From Pseudomonas pisciculturae (GTDB taxonomy: Bacteria; Pseudomonadota; Gammaproteobacteria; Pseudomonadales; Pseudomonadaceae): DNA of 64,000 bases. This document shows, one piece after another, positions 1 to 11,367 of the stretch (within the stretch, counting starts at the first letter, position 1; each line of letters starts with the position of its first letter). The notes below the pieces were generated by a model, which did not search any database, was not told the origin of the DNA, and saw only the letters and a program-made list of their open reading frames with translations. The stretch covers positions 620,001 through 684,000 of the forward strand of contig NZ_JACVZE010000002.1 in NCBI RefSeq assembly GCF_015461805.1, written 5' to 3'. A program made the translations under genes and the position numbers.

Positions 1-2295
1 AAATTACCAAGCCTTAAACGCCTGACGCCGCTGCTTGCAGCGGCGGTGATGCTGGCGGGCTTGCGCCTGTGGCCCCATGCGCCGCTGGAACAGGCCGTGA
101 CCTCGTCACGGGTGGTGTTGGCCGACGACGGTGCGCTGCTGCGCATGACGCTGGCGGATGACGGCCAATACCGCCTGTGGCTACCGCTGGAGCGGATGTC
201 GCCTTCGCTGGTCGAGGCTTTGTTGCTCAAGGAAGACCGCAATTTTTACTGGCACCCAGGGATCAACCCCCCGGCATTGCTGCGTGCAGCCATGGCCACC
301 TACAGCGGTGGCCAGCGCCAGGGCGGCTCGACCCTTAGCATGCAACTGGCGCGGCGCTTGTGGGATCTGAACACCCGCCAGGTGCCCGGCAAGTTGCAGC
401 AAATGGCCCTGGCCCTGTGGCTGGAGGCGCGCTACAGCAAGCACGACATTCTTGAGGCTTACCTCAACCTGGCGCCCATGGGCGGCAATATCGAAGGGGC
501 CGAAGCGGCGAGCCGCATCTATTTTGGTAAGTCGGCAGCGCAGTTGTCGCTGTCTGAAGCGCTGGCACTGGCGGTGATCCCCCAGCAGCCGGGGCGGCGT
601 GCGCGCTTCGGGCCGTCGCTGCAAAACGCGCGGCTGCGCTTGATGGCCGACTGGCGCGAGACTTATCCACAAGACCCGCGTAACCACAGTTTGCTGGACT
701 TGCCACTGGAGGCGCGCAATCGCCAGCAGATCCCATTCCTGGCGCCGCACTTGAGTGAACAACTGCTGGCGTCCCAGCCCGGCAACGAGCTGAACAGCAC
801 GCTCAATCTGCCCTTGCAGCAATTGCTTGAGCGCCTGATCACCGGTTTTATCGCCGAGCGGCGCAGCACCGGTGTGGAAAACGCCACAGCGATCCTGATC
901 GACAGCCGCGACCAGAGCGTCAAGGCGCTGGTGGGGTCGGCGGATTACTTCTCAACAGGCATCCACGGCCAGGTCAATGGCGTGCTGTCGCGGCGTTCGC
1001 CGGGGTCAACGCTCAAGCCATTTTTGTATGGGTTGGCGCTGGATCAGGGCGTGATCCACCCCTTGAGTATCCTCAAAGACTTACCGAGCAACTTCGGCTA
1101 CTTCCAGCCGGAAAACTTCGACGGCAGTTTTGTCGGGCCGCTGACAGCGCGTGATGCCTTGATACGTAGTCGAAATATCCCGGCAGTGTGGCTGGCCAGC
1201 CAAGTGAAATCGCCGTCCTTGTATGGATTGCTGCAACGCGCCGGCATCAAGGGCTTGCGCGACGAGAGCCATTACGGCCTCGCCCTTGCCCTCGGCGGCG
1301 GCGAGATGACACCTGAGGAGTTGGCGCGGCTGTATGTAATGCTGGCGGGTGACGGGCATCTGCGACCACTGCGCTATTTGCAAGAGCAGCAACAATCCAC
1401 TGGCCCGCCACTGCTAACGCCGCAAGCAGCCTTTATGGTGCGCGACATGCTGCGCCGCAACCCGCGCCCGGATGGTTTGCCCGGCCGGCACTGGCGCGCG
1501 GCGTGGAAGACCGGCACCTCCTGGGGTTTTCACGATGCCTGGAGTGCGGGGCTGGTGGGCCCGTACGTATTGGTGGTGTGGGTGGGCAACTTCGATGGGC
1601 GGCCAAACCCGGCGTTTATCGGCGCCAAGACCGCTGCGCCGCTGTTCTTTCGCATTGCCGACGCCCTGCCGCTGGCCTTGCCGAACGTTGTGATCAAGGC
1701 CGACAAACCGCCCGCCGGGCTGGTGCGTATCGACGTGTGCGCCGCGTCTGGCGAGTTGCCCAACCGCTGGTGCCCGCAAACCCGCAAGACCTGGTACATC
1801 CCCGGTGTGTCGCCGATTCGCGTGTCCAACCTGCACCGCCCGGTGCTGATCGACACCCGCACCGGCAAGGCCGCCTGCCCGCCGTTCGAGGCGCAATACA
1901 CCCGTGAGGAAGTCTTCGAGTTCTGGCCCAGCGACGTGCAACGCCTGTACCGCGCCGCAGGCTTGCCACGTCGCACGCCGCCCAACGTGATGAAAAACTG
2001 CCAGCCCAACCGCATCAGCGACGGGAGCGAAGCACCCCAAATACGCTCGCCACTGACCCAGGTGAGCTACCAGTTGCGCCTGTCTCAACCGCAGGAAAGC
2101 ATCCCGCTGAACGCCAATGCGGCCAGCGATGCGACAACGTTGTATTGGTTTGCAGACCAAACCTTGATTGGTCAGGGCCCGCCGCAGGCCACGTTGAACT
2201 GGCGGCCGGGCAAGTCGGGGGAATATCGGTTGCGGGTGACGGATGATCAGGGGCGCAGTGCGGGTCGGGGGTTGCGGGTGGAGTTTGTGCCTTAG
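1..2295 (+). CDS. pbpC: Penicillin-binding protein 1C (peptidoglycan glycosyltransferase/transpeptidase), 5'-truncated
   Basis: Bifunctional cell-wall enzyme of the PBP1C class. The reading frame is open to the left edge, so the true start lies outside; the first visible start is a GTG at 46, inside what looks like the N-terminal membrane anchor (LLAAAVMLAGL). Counting from that GTG, the transglycosylase motif EDRNFYWHPG begins at residue 63 (catalytic Glu) and QGGSTLSMQLAR follows. The transpeptidase has STLK with its serine at about 321, SRN at 375 and KTGTS at 488. The last 90 residues or so resemble the immunoglobulin-like C-terminal domain of PBP1C. All three transpeptidase motifs are intact. 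It should act in the periplasm, anchored in the inner membrane. The partner gene usually found upstream, the alpha-2-macroglobulin yfhM, would lie outside the window. Its stop overlaps the stop of the next, convergent gene by four bases. Confidence 0.93.
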   Translation, partial: KLPSLKRLTPLLAAAVMLAGLRLWPHAPLEQAVTSSRVVLADDGALLRMTLADDGQYRLWLPLERMSPSLVEALLLKEDRNFYWHPGINPPALLRAAMATYSGGQRQGGSTLSMQLARRLWDLNTRQVPGKLQQMALALWLEARYSKHDILEAYLNLAPMGGNIEGAEAASRIYFGKSAAQLSLSEALALAVIPQQPGRRARFGPSLQNARLRLMADWRETYPQDPRNHSLLDLPLEARNRQQIPFLAPHLSEQLLASQPGNELNSTLNLPLQQLLERLITGFIAERRSTGVENATAILIDSRDQSVKALVGSADYFSTGIHGQVNGVLSRRSPGSTLKPFLYGLALDQGVIHPLSILKDLPSNFGYFQPENFDGSFVGPLTARDALIRSRNIPAVWLASQVKSPSLYGLLQRAGIKGLRDESHYGLALALGGGEMTPEELARLYVMLAGDGHLRPLRYLQEQQQSTGPPLLTPQAAFMVRDMLRRNPRPDGLPGRHWRAAWKTGTSWGFHDAWSAGLVGPYVLVVWVGNFDGRPNPAFIGAKTAAPLFFRIADALPLALPNVVIKADKPPAGLVRIDVCAASGELPNRWCPQTRKTWYIPGVSPIRVSNLHRPVLIDTRTGKAACPPFEAQYTREEVFEFWPSDVQRLYRAAGLPRRTPPNVMKNCQPNRISDGSEAPQIRSPLTQVSYQLRLSQPQESIPLNANAASDATTLYWFADQTLIGQGPPQATLNWRPGKSGEYRLRVTDDQGRSAGRGLRVEFVP

Positions 2296-2678
2296 AAAAC
2301 TCGCTCGCTATCGTGAATTGGGAGCTCCAGATAGTAGGACTCTCCCCCGCCCACCGCGCCCGACAACCAACCCCATACAAAGGCAAGAGTAGTAAGCCCG
2401 GCGTCATCAACACCGACAGTGCCACGCGACCAGCCGGCCAATAACTCCCCTTCTGTGGTCAGGCACTGATAAAGCAATTGGATAGTATCTGGGCCTGTCA
2501 CACGCCCAATCTGCTGACCGCTGCGAATCCGGCCACCCTGATAGGTGCCCGAGATGGCTACGCCGTCGACCTGGTAATGAAATACCGTGCCTGTGCCGGA
2601 GAGGCCCTGGGTGTTGTTGGCGACTGAAAAGCGGCGATTGTGCAAACGTTCGCCGATCAGGGAAGAGGGTGTGTGCAT
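2292..2678 (-). CDS. Conserved hypothetical protein (128 aa)
   Basis: A small, probably soluble protein with no signal peptide or membrane segment. The middle part (residues about 30-85: FHYQVDGVAISGTYQGG, then a SGQQIGRV and LLYQCLTTEGELLAG pattern) reads as a small antiparallel beta barrel. It resembles a family of short proteins that databases often label 'N-acetylglutamate synthase' without evidence; I do not accept that function. The ATG is preceded by AAGGA about 11 bases upstream. It lies downstream of glmS on the same strand with a 63-base gap holding a GC-rich stem-loop, and overlaps pbpC tail to tail. Function unknown. Confidence 0.7.
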   Translation of the reverse strand: MHTPSSLIGERLHNRRFSVANNTQGLSGTGTVFHYQVDGVAISGTYQGGRIRSGQQIGRVTGPDTIQLLYQCLTTEGELLAGWSRGTVGVDDAGLTTLAFVWGWLSGAVGGGESYYLELPIHDSERVF

Positions 2679-2700
2679 CGGGTTCGAATCCTTTCGTCGA

Positions 2701-2730
2701 GCCGGGCCTGGAGACCCGGCGGGCCTCCAG
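2701..2730 (-). other. GC-rich stem-loop between glmS and the small hypothetical gene
   Basis: Two mutually exclusive stems can form: GCCGGG (2701) with CCCGGC (2715), and CCTGGAG with CTCCAGG one turn further. No T-tract follows on either strand, so it is not a convincing intrinsic terminator; it may weaken read-through from glmS or stabilise its transcript. Confidence 0.4.
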
Positions 2731-2741
2731 GGTGTCGCGTG

Positions 2742-4574
2742 TTACTCCACCGTGACCGATTTGGCCAGGTTACGCGGCTGGTCGACGTCGGTGCCTTTGA
2801 GCACGGCGACGTAGTACGACAGCAGTTGCAACGGGATGGTGTAGAGGATCGGCGACAAGGTGTCATTGATGTGCGGCATGTTGATGACGTGGGTGCCTTC
2901 GCCGTTGGTCATGCCGGCTTTTTCATCAGCGAACACCACTAACTGGCCGCCACGAGCACGTACTTCCTGCAGGTTGGATTTGAGTTTTTCCAGCAGTTCG
3001 TTGTTCGGTGCCACGGTGACCACCGGCATGTCGTCATCCACCAGGGCCAGTGGGCCGTGTTTTAGCTCGCCAGCAGGATAAGCTTCGGCGTGGATGTACG
3101 AGATTTCCTTGAGCTTGAGAGCGCCTTCCATCGCGACCGGGTACTGCGCGCCACGACCGAGGAACAAGGTGTGGTTTTTGTCGTTGAACAGCTCGGCGAC
3201 TTTTTCCACGGTGCTGTCCATAGCCAAGGCTTCACCCAAACGGGTTGGCAGGCGGCGCAGTTCTTCGACCAGGGTGGCTTCGACGCCGTTGGCGAGGGTG
3301 CCGCGCACTTGGCCCAGGGAGAGGGTCAGCAACAGCAGGCCAACCAGTTGCGTGGTGAAAGCTTTGGTGGACGCCACGCCGATTTCACGACCAGCCTGGG
3401 TCAGCAGGGTCAGGTCGGATTCACGCACCAGCGAGCTGATGCTGACGTTGCAGATTGCCAGGCTGGCGAGGAAGCCCAATTCTTTAGCGTTGCGCAGGGC
3501 GGCCAGGGTGTCGGCGGTTTCGCCAGACTGAGAGATGGTCACGAACAGGGTGTCGGGCTGTACCACCACTTTGCGGTAGCGGAACTCGCTGGCGACTTCG
3601 ACCTGGCAAGGGATGCCGGCCAGCTCTTCCAACCAGTAACGGGCAACCATACCGGCGTGGTAGCTGGTGCCGCAGGCGACGATCTGCACATTGCGCACCT
3701 TGGCGAACAGCTCGGCGGCTTGTGGGCCGAAGGCGTTGACCAGTACCTGTTTGTCGCCAAGACGACCTTCGAGGGTGCGTTGCACGACTGCCGGTTGCTC
3801 ATGGATTTCCTTGAGCATGAAGTGGCGATACTCGCCTTTGTCGGCAGCTTCGGCACCATCGCGGTATTGCACGGCTTCGCGCTCGACGGAGTTGCCGTTT
3901 ACGTCCCAGATCGCCACGCTTTCGCGGCGGATGTCGGCGATATCGCCTTCCTCCAGGTACATGAAGCGGTCGGTGACCTGACGCAGGGCCAGTTGGTCGG
4001 AAGCGAGGAAGTTCTCGCCCAGGCCCAGGCCAATCACCAGCGGGCTGCCACTGCGGGCAGCAACCACGCGGTCCGGTTGGCTCGCGCTGACCACGGCCAG
4101 GCCGTAGGCGCCGTGCAGCTCTTTGACCGTGGCCTTGAGGGCGGTGGTCAGGTCACTGTGGTCCTTGAGTTTGTGGTTGAGCAGGTGGGCGATGACTTCG
4201 GTGTCGGTGTCCGAGGTGAACACGTAGCCCAGGCCTTTGAGTTGCTCACGCAGCACTTCGTGGTTTTCGATGATGCCGTTGTGCACCACGGCAAGGTCAC
4301 CGGAGAAATGCGGGTGGGCGTTGCGTTCGCACGGCGCACCGTGGGTGGCCCAACGGGTGTGGGCAATGCCTAAGCGCCCCACCAGCGGCTCACCGGCCAG
4401 GGCCTGCTCCAACTCGCTGACCTTGCCCGGGCGACGCACGCGCTCAAGTTTGCCAGCGTTGGTGAAGACGGCCACACCGGCGCTGTCATAGCCACGGTAT
4501 TCCAGGCGCTTGAGGCCTTCGAGCAGGATAGCCGTTACGTTACGTTCAGCGACTGCGCCAACAATTCCACACAT
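2742..4574 (-). CDS. glmS: Glutamine--fructose-6-phosphate aminotransferase (isomerizing)
   Basis: Makes glucosamine-6-phosphate from fructose-6-phosphate and glutamine, the first step toward UDP-GlcNAc for peptidoglycan and LPS. The N-terminus [12 protein letters not shown] puts the nucleophilic Cys2 of the class II glutamine amidotransferase directly after Met1, which also fixes the start. Two SIS sugar-isomerase domains follow ([13 protein letters not shown] and [11 protein letters not shown] in the first; [19 protein letters not shown] in the second), and the C-terminus [13 protein letters not shown] is the family's conserved tail. At 610 residues it has the usual length. It lies 10 bases downstream of the DeoR-type regulator and is probably cotranscribed with it. 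The end of this gene is also known as the attTn7 target region in many bacteria; no Tn7-like element is seen here. Confidence 0.98.
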   Translation of the reverse strand: MCGIVGAVAERNVTAILLEGLKRLEYRGYDSAGVAVFTNAGKLERVRRPGKVSELEQALAGEPLVGRLGIAHTRWATHGAPCERNAHPHFSGDLAVVHNGIIENHEVLREQLKGLGYVFTSDTDTEVIAHLLNHKLKDHSDLTTALKATVKELHGAYGLAVVSASQPDRVVAARSGSPLVIGLGLGENFLASDQLALRQVTDRFMYLEEGDIADIRRESVAIWDVNGNSVEREAVQYRDGAEAADKGEYRHFMLKEIHEQPAVVQRTLEGRLGDKQVLVNAFGPQAAELFAKVRNVQIVACGTSYHAGMVARYWLEELAGIPCQVEVASEFRYRKVVVQPDTLFVTISQSGETADTLAALRNAKELGFLASLAICNVSISSLVRESDLTLLTQAGREIGVASTKAFTTQLVGLLLLTLSLGQVRGTLANGVEATLVEELRRLPTRLGEALAMDSTVEKVAELFNDKNHTLFLGRGAQYPVAMEGALKLKEISYIHAEAYPAGELKHGPLALVDDDMPVVTVAPNNELLEKLKSNLQEVRARGGQLVVFADEKAGMTNGEGTHVINMPHINDTLSPILYTIPLQLLSYYVAVLKGTDVDQPRNLAKSVTVE

Positions 4575-4584
4575 GGTGCTTCTC

Positions 4585-5352
4585 CTAGATGATTGCCGCG
4601 CATATCAGCGTAATGCCGCGGGCTTGGATCTGGTCGCGGGCCTCAAGCGGCAGGCGATCATCGGTAATAAGGGTATGGACGCTGCTCCAGGGCAGTTCCA
4701 GGTTGGGGATCTTGCGGCCGATCTTGTCGGATTCGACCATCACCACCACCTCACGGGCGACCTCGGCCATTACGCGGCTCAGGCCCAGCAGCTCGTTGAA
4801 GGTGGTAGTACCGCGCTGCAAGTCGATGCCGTCAGCGCCGATGAACAGCTGATCAAAGTCGTAGGAACGCAGCACTTGCTCGGCGACCTGGCCTTGGAAC
4901 GAGTCTGAATGGGGGTCCCAGGTGCCGCCGGTCATCAACAGTACGGGCTCGTGTTCCAGTTCGCTCAAGGCGCTGGCCACGTGCAGGGAGTTGGTCATGA
5001 CCACCAGGCCAGGTTGATGGCCCAGCTCGGGGATCATGGCGGCGGTAGTACTCCCGCTGTCGATGATGATGCGCGCGTGTTCGCGCAGACGCACCACAGC
5101 GGCACGGGCGATGGCGCGCTTGTACACCGAAATGGGTTGGGCGGCGTCACCCACCAGTTCCTGAGGCATGGTGATAGCACCGCCGTAGCGACGCAGTAGC
5201 AGGCCGTTGCTTTCGAGGGCGGCCAGGTCCTTGCGGATGGTGACTTCCGAGGTTTCGAAATGCTTGGCCAAGGCGTCCACGCTGACTTCGCCCTGTTCAG
5301 TGAGCAAAGTCAGGATATTGTGGCGCCGTTGGGGTGTATTTCGTTTCGACAT
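4585..5352 (-). CDS. DeoR/GlpR-family transcriptional regulator next to glmS
   Basis: A 255-residue DNA-binding regulator. The start is taken at the ATG that gives [17 protein letters not shown]; a TTG 13 codons upstream is open but unlikely. Residues about 5-60 form the DeoR winged helix ([20 protein letters not shown], then [18 protein letters not shown]). The rest is the sugar-phosphate-sensing DeoRC domain ([16 protein letters not shown], then FIGADGID). It is transcribed with glmS and sits between glmU and glmS, so control of amino-sugar synthesis by a phosphorylated sugar is the obvious inference. Repeated TTTCG/CGAAA elements just upstream could be its operator. The gene has been called glmR in some pseudomonads; I leave the symbol empty because the family name alone does not prove it. 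Confidence 0.88.
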   Translation of the reverse strand: MSKRNTPQRRHNILTLLTEQGEVSVDALAKHFETSEVTIRKDLAALESNGLLLRRYGGAITMPQELVGDAAQPISVYKRAIARAAVVRLREHARIIIDSGSTTAAMIPELGHQPGLVVMTNSLHVASALSELEHEPVLLMTGGTWDPHSDSFQGQVAEQVLRSYDFDQLFIGADGIDLQRGTTTFNELLGLSRVMAEVAREVVVMVESDKIGRKIPNLELPWSSVHTLITDDRLPLEARDQIQARGITLICAAII

Positions 5353-5362
5353 GGTGATGATA

Positions 5363-5415
5363 AGTTTCGTTTCGAAAGATAACGAAGGCAATCAAAACCT
5401 ATTAGCGAAAGATCG
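5363..5415 (-). promoter_or_regulatory. Candidate DeoR-family operator upstream of the glmS regulator
   Basis: The region just before the regulator's start holds TTTCG, TTTCGAAAG, AACGAAGG and GCGAAAG in close spacing. DeoR-family repressors (AgaR, GlpR) bind clustered repeats of this kind. The position, between promoter space and start codon, suits autoregulation of the regulator-glmS unit. This is inferred from repeats only. Confidence 0.35.
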
Positions 5416-5455
5416 TCAAGCGCACTGCAGCAAATTTTTGATCGGACATAGAACA

Positions 5456-5502
5456 AATGTGGGAGGGGCGGTGCGACGATTCGACTTGCCCCCTCCCACA
5501 TT
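5456..5502. repeat. REP hairpin between glmU and the glmS regulator
   Basis: AATGTGGGAGGGG at the left is matched by CCCCTCCCACATT at the right, enclosing a loop with CGACGATTCGACTTG. The outer arms match the other REP elements of the window (GTGGGAGGGGGCTTGC type), but the left core is degenerate. It is the only REP in the left half of the window. Confidence 0.75.
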
Positions 5503-5534
5503 GGAGATTTATTGCTGCTGAGGGTGTGGGTAAC

Positions 5535-6902
5535 TCAGGTCTTTTTAATTTTCACCGGGCGTTTCCAGCCGTCGATGTTGCGTTGACGGGCGCGGGCCAC
5601 GGCCAGTTGCGACTTATCCACATTCTGGTTGATGGTAGAGCCCGCCGCAGTGCTCGCACCATCGTCGAGGGTAACCGGTGCAACCAACGAATTATTGGAA
5701 CCAATAAACACGTCAGCACCAATGGTGGTCTGGTGCTTGTTGGCGCCGTCGTAGTTGCATGTGATCGTGCCAGCACCGATGTTGGTACGCGCGCCCACAG
5801 TGGCATCACCCAGGTAGGTCAGGTGACCGACCTTGGCCTCATCACCCAGCTTGGCGTTTTTCATTTCAACAAAGTTACCCACATGGGCCTTGGCACCCAA
5901 CACGCTGCCCGGACGCAAGCGCGCAAACGGGCCGGCATCACTGCCCTCGCCCATGACCGCACCTTCGATATGGCTGTTGGCCTTGACCACCACGCCTTTA
6001 CGCAGGGTGCTGTCCTTGATCACGCAGTTCGGGCCGATTACCACGTCATCTTCGATGATCACGCGGCCTTCGAGGATAACGTTGATGTCGATCAGCACGT
6101 CGCGGCCGACCGTCACTTCACCGCGCACATCGAAGCGCGCCGGGTCGCGCAGGGTCGCACCCTGAGCCATCAACCGGCGGCCTTCGCGCAGTTGATAGTG
6201 ACGCTCAAGCTCGGCAAGTTGCTTGCGGTCGTTGGCGCCCTGCACTTCCATCGGGTCGTGGGGCTGTTCGGTGGCTACCAACAGGCCATCGCTGACGGCC
6301 ATTTCGATGACATCGGTGAGGTAATACTCGCCCTGGGCGTTGTTGTTGGACAAGCGGCTCATCCAGTCGGCGAGCTTGCTGGCAGGGACTGCCAGAATGC
6401 CGGTGTTGCCTTCGGTGATAGCACGCTGAGCTTCGCTGGCATCCTTGTGCTCGACGATAGCCTGGACCTTGCCATCGGCATTGCGCACGATGCGCCCGTA
6501 ACCGGTGGGGTCAGCCAGTTCGACGGTGAGCAGTCCCATCTGGCCAGGCACGACGTGCTTGAGCAGGCGTTGCAGGGTTTCTACTTCGATCAGTGGCACG
6601 TCGCCGTAGAGAATCAGCACCGTATCGGCGGTGATGAACGGCACGGCTTGCGCGGTGGCGTGGCCCGTACCGAGTTGTTTGTCCTGTAAAACGAAATTCA
6701 AATCGTCCGCGGCCAGGCGCTCACGCACTGCATCAGCACCATGGCCGATCACCACGTGGATACGTTGCGGGGCCAACTGCCGGGCGCTGTGGATAACATG
6801 GCCCAGCATGGAGTTGCCGGCAACCGGGTGCAGCACCTTGGGCAGGGCCGAACGCATACGGGTGCCCTGGCCTGCGGCGAGAATGACGATTTCAAGAGAC
6901 AT
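5535..6902 (-). CDS. glmU: Bifunctional GlcN-1-P acetyltransferase / GlcNAc-1-P uridyltransferase
   Basis: Carries out the last two steps to UDP-GlcNAc in the cytoplasm. The N-terminal pyrophosphorylase domain (about 1-228) has the signature [19 protein letters not shown] at residues 7-25. The C-terminal half is a left-handed beta helix with hexapeptide repeats (for example [15 protein letters not shown]) and the acetyltransferase segment [17 protein letters not shown]. Length 455 is normal. It lies downstream of atpC, separated by a strong terminator, the atpC-glmU-glmS arrangement known from E. coli, here with a DeoR regulator between glmU and glmS. Confidence 0.98.
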   Translation of the reverse strand: MSLEIVILAAGQGTRMRSALPKVLHPVAGNSMLGHVIHSARQLAPQRIHVVIGHGADAVRERLAADDLNFVLQDKQLGTGHATAQAVPFITADTVLILYGDVPLIEVETLQRLLKHVVPGQMGLLTVELADPTGYGRIVRNADGKVQAIVEHKDASEAQRAITEGNTGILAVPASKLADWMSRLSNNNAQGEYYLTDVIEMAVSDGLLVATEQPHDPMEVQGANDRKQLAELERHYQLREGRRLMAQGATLRDPARFDVRGEVTVGRDVLIDINVILEGRVIIEDDVVIGPNCVIKDSTLRKGVVVKANSHIEGAVMGEGSDAGPFARLRPGSVLGAKAHVGNFVEMKNAKLGDEAKVGHLTYLGDATVGARTNIGAGTITCNYDGANKHQTTIGADVFIGSNNSLVAPVTLDDGASTAAGSTINQNVDKSQLAVARARQRNIDGWKRPVKIKKT

Positions 6903-6965
6903 GAATGGCTACCAATCCTGGGCGGTCCGGCTTCAGACCAACGAAGTGTTTTGCTGAAAAAGAAA

Positions 6966-6989
6966 AAGGGTAGCCGAGGCTACCCTTTT
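6966..6989 (-). terminator. Rho-independent terminator of the atp operon
   Basis: AAAGGGTAGCC pairs with GGCTACCCTTT around a two-base centre; on the minus strand it is followed by TTTTTCTTTTTC. It lies 37 bases beyond the atpC stop. The flanking A and T runs would let it act in both directions. Confidence 0.9.
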
Positions 6990-7025
6990 TAATCAATCGC
7001 GCATGAAGCATGACGGCGTGGCCGC

Positions 7026-7442
7026 TTACTTCTTGCGGATCTGCTGGAGCGTGCGCAGCTGGGCTGCAGCCTCGGCCAGACGTACAGCAGCAGCGCTGTA
7101 GTCGAAGTCCGCGCCCTTTTCATTCAGGGCCTTCTCAGCAGCCTGAACGGCTTCCTGAGCAGCGGCTTCGTCCAAGTCGCCAGCGCGTTGCACGGTGTCG
7201 GCAAGTACCTTGACCATGTTCGGCTGAACCTCGAGGAAACCACCGGAGATGTAGAACACCTCACGTTCCCCGCCCAGCTTGGTCAGAGTAATCGGGCCAG
7301 GCTTCAGGGAAGTAATCAATGGCGCGTGGCCAAAGTTAATACCCAGATCGCCCAACTCGCCGTGTGCAATCACACTTTCAATCTGACCGGCGAAAATTTC
7401 ACCTTCCGCGCTGACGATATCGCAATGGAATGTCATAGCCAT
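7026..7442 (-). CDS. atpC: ATP synthase F1 subunit epsilon
   Basis: Central-stalk subunit that regulates ATP hydrolysis. The N-terminal beta sandwich ([36 protein letters not shown]) is followed by a C-terminal helical hairpin ([17 protein letters not shown], then [18 protein letters not shown]). The 138-residue length is normal. The start MAMTFHCD follows a short gap from atpD. It is the last gene of the nine-gene atp operon and is followed by the terminator at 6966. Confidence 0.97.
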   Translation of the reverse strand: MAMTFHCDIVSAEGEIFAGQIESVIAHGELGDLGINFGHAPLITSLKPGPITLTKLGGEREVFYISGGFLEVQPNMVKVLADTVQRAGDLDEAAAQEAVQAAEKALNEKGADFDYSAAAVRLAEAAAQLRTLQQIRKK

Positions 7443-7463
7443 CTGATTGCCTCAACCTGATTA

Positions 7464-7481
7464 GCGCCCGTTACCGGGCGC
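7464..7481 (-). other. Intercistronic stem-loop atpD/atpC
   Basis: GCGCCCG and CGGGCGC form a perfect seven-base stem with a TTAC loop in the 44-base gap between atpD and atpC. No T-tract follows, so transcript processing or stability, or control of atpC translation, is more likely than termination. Confidence 0.5.
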
Positions 7482-7486
7482 CGGGA

Positions 7487-8890
<1,404 letters not shown>

Positions 8891-9751
8891 TTAAACCGCG
8901 GCAGCGCCGCCGACGATTTCCGAGATCTCTTGGGTGATCGCAGCCTGACGCGCCTTGTTGTAGATCAGCTGCAAATCGCTGATCAGATCACCGGCGTTGT
9001 CGGTAGCGTTTTTCATCGCGATCATCCGCGCCGCTTGTTCAGCTGCGTTGTTCTCGACCACCGCCTGGTACACCTGCGACTCCACGTAGCGCACCATCAA
9101 GCCGTCAAGCAGCTCTTTGGCGTCTGGTTCGTAGAGGTAGTCCCAGTGGTGCTTGAGTTCCTGATCCGGAGTCGCCACCAGTGGAATCAATTGCTCCACG
9201 GTTGGCTGCTGGGTCATGGTGTTGATGAACTTGTTGGATACCACGGAGAGGCGGTCAATCCGGCCTTCCAGGTACGCATCCAGCATCACCTTCACACTGC
9301 CGATCAAATCATTGATCGACGGCTCTTCACCCAGGTGGCTGATAGCTGCAACGACGTTACCGCCGAAGTTACGGAAAAAGGCCGCACCCTTGCTACCAAC
9401 AACACACAGATCGATCTCGACGCCGTTTTCGCGGTTTACCGCCATGTCCTTGACCAGGGCCTTGAACAGGTTGGTATTCAAACCACCGCACAAACCACGG
9501 TCACTGCTCACAACCACATAACCCACACGCTTAACTTCGCGGTCGATCATGAATGGGTGGCGGTATTCCGGGTTGGCGTTGGCCAAATGCCCAATTACCT
9601 GGCGGATACGCTCCGCATAAGGACGGCTAGCAGCCATGCGCATTTGTGCCTTGCGCATTTTGCTGACCGCCACTTTTTCCATGGCGCTGGTAATCTTTTG
9701 CGTGCTTTTGATGCTCGCAATCTTACTGCGAATCTCTTTTGCGCCTGCCAT
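8891..9751 (-). CDS. atpG: ATP synthase F1 subunit gamma
   Basis: Rotor shaft of the F1 motor. N-terminus [20 protein letters not shown] and the C-terminal helix ([17 protein letters not shown], then [20 protein letters not shown]) form the coiled coil that turns inside the alpha3-beta3 head. [18 protein letters not shown] is the conserved Rossmann-like part. 286 residues, normal length. Confidence 0.98.
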   Translation of the reverse strand: MAGAKEIRSKIASIKSTQKITSAMEKVAVSKMRKAQMRMAASRPYAERIRQVIGHLANANPEYRHPFMIDREVKRVGYVVVSSDRGLCGGLNTNLFKALVKDMAVNRENGVEIDLCVVGSKGAAFFRNFGGNVVAAISHLGEEPSINDLIGSVKVMLDAYLEGRIDRLSVVSNKFINTMTQQPTVEQLIPLVATPDQELKHHWDYLYEPDAKELLDGLMVRYVESQVYQAVVENNAAEQAARMIAMKNATDNAGDLISDLQLIYNKARQAAITQEISEIVGGAAAV

Positions 9752-9772
9752 GTAACACCTATCAGGTTAGCA

Positions 9773-9796
9773 AGCGGGAGCCTTGCGGCTCCCGCT
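9773..9796 (-). other. Intercistronic stem-loop atpA/atpG
   Basis: AGCGGGAGCC and GGCTCCCGCT form a perfect ten-base GC-rich stem with a TTGC loop, almost filling the 50-base gap between atpA and atpG. No T-tract follows. It would be a strong barrier to 3' exonucleases in the polycistronic mRNA. Confidence 0.6.
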
Positions 9797-9801
9797 GCGG
9801 C

Positions 9802-11346
9802 TTACCAGGTTTGGGTGGCCTTGAACTTCTCGATACCGGCTTTGAGGCCAGCGTCGATTTCGTCATTGAAGTCACCCTTCACGTTGATCTTGGCCAACAA
9901 GTCGGCATGATCGCGGTTGAAGTAAGCAATCAGCGCTTGTTCAAAGCTGCCAACCTTGGTGATTTCGACGTCAGTCAGGAACCCACGCTCAGCGGCATAC
10001 AGCGACAACGCCATGTCAGCGATCGACATTGGGGCGTATTGCTTCTGCTTCATCAGCTCGGTAACGCGCTGACCATGCTCAAGTTGCTTACGGGTCGCTT
10101 CGTCCAGGTCAGAAGCGAACTGGGCGAATGCCGCCAGTTCACGGTACTGAGCCAGAGCGGTACGGATACCACCGGAAAGCTTCTTGATGATCTTGGTCTG
10201 AGCGGCACCACCCACACGGGATACCGAAACACCGGCGTTCACTGCTGGGCGGATGCCCGAGTTGAACATGGCCGATTCCAGGAAGATCTGACCGTCGGTG
10301 ATGGAAATCACGTTGGTCGGAACGAACGCGGAAACGTCGCCAGCCTGGGTTTCGATGATCGGCAGTGCGGTCAGGGAACCGGTTTTGCCGGTCACTGCGC
10401 CGTTGGTGAACTTCTCTACGTACTCTTCCGAAACGCGGGATGCGCGCTCCAGCAGACGGGAGTGGAGATAGAACACGTCGCCTGGGTAAGCTTCACGGCC
10501 TGGTGGACGGCGCAGCAGCAGGGAAATCTGGCGGTAAGCCACTGCTTGCTTGGACAGATCGTCATAAACGATCAGCGCGTCTTCACCGCGGTCGCGGAAG
10601 AATTCACCCATGGTGCAACCGGAGTACGGTGCCAGGAATTGCAGCGCAGGAGATTCCGAAGCACTGGCAGCCACGATGATCGTGTTGGCCAGGGCGCCGT
10701 TTTCTTCCAGCTTGCGAACCACGTTGGCGATGGTCGATTGTTTCTGACCGATTGCTACGTAGACGCAGAAAATGCCGCTGTCTTTCTGGTTGATGATCGC
10801 GTCGATGGCCAGAGCGGTTTTACCGATCTGACGGTCACCGATGATCAGCTCACGCTGGCCACGGCCGACTGGGATCATGGCATCGACAGCCTTGTAGCCA
10901 GTCTGTACAGGCTGGTCTACCGACTTACGCCAGATCACGCCTGGAGCAACTTTCTCGACCGCGTCGGTCTCGGTGTTGCCCAGTGGACCTTTACCGTCAA
11001 CAGGGTTACCCAGTGCGTCGACTACGCGACCCAGCAGTTCCTTACCAACCGGAACTTCGAGGATGCGGCCAGTGCACTTGGCGCTCATGCCTTCAGCCAG
11101 ACTGGTGTACGCGCCCAATACAACGGCACCTACGGAGTCTTGCTCCAGGTTGAGGGCCATACCGAAGACGCCGCCCGGAAACTCGATCATCTCGCCGTAC
11201 ATTACGTCGGCCAGACCGTGAATCCGCACGATGCCGTCAGATACGCTGACGACAGTGCCTTCGTTACGGGCTTGGGAGGTCACATCGAGCTTGTCGATGC
11301 GGCCCTTGATAATTTCACTTATTTCGGAAGGATTGAGTTGCTGCAT
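9802..11346 (-). CDS. atpA: ATP synthase F1 subunit alpha
   Basis: Non-catalytic nucleotide-binding subunit of the F1 head. Walker A is [25 protein letters not shown] and the [17 protein letters not shown]alker B region follow, then [20 protein letters not shown]. 514 residues is the usual length. The gene lies between atpH (21-base gap) and atpG. Confidence 0.99.
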   Translation of the reverse strand: MQQLNPSEISEIIKGRIDKLDVTSQARNEGTVVSVSDGIVRIHGLADVMYGEMIEFPGGVFGMALNLEQDSVGAVVLGAYTSLAEGMSAKCTGRILEVPVGKELLGRVVDALGNPVDGKGPLGNTETDAVEKVAPGVIWRKSVDQPVQTGYKAVDAMIPVGRGQRELIIGDRQIGKTALAIDAIINQKDSGIFCVYVAIGQKQSTIANVVRKLEENGALANTIIVAASASESPALQFLAPYSGCTMGEFFRDRGEDALIVYDDLSKQAVAYRQISLLLRRPPGREAYPGDVFYLHSRLLERASRVSEEYVEKFTNGAVTGKTGSLTALPIIETQAGDVSAFVPTNVISITDGQIFLESAMFNSGIRPAVNAGVSVSRVGGAAQTKIIKKLSGGIRTALAQYRELAAFAQFASDLDEATRKQLEHGQRVTELMKQKQYAPMSIADMALSLYAAERGFLTDVEITKVGSFEQALIAYFNRDHADLLAKINVKGDFNDEIDAGLKAGIEKFKATQTW

Positions 11347-11367
11347 TGCTCTGCTGCCCCTTCAAAC

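Noticed and set aside
2680..2690. GGTTCGAATCC, identical to a tRNA T-loop consensus
   Set aside because: No acceptor stem, D-arm or anticodon arm on either side; it lies in the leader of the small hypothetical gene.
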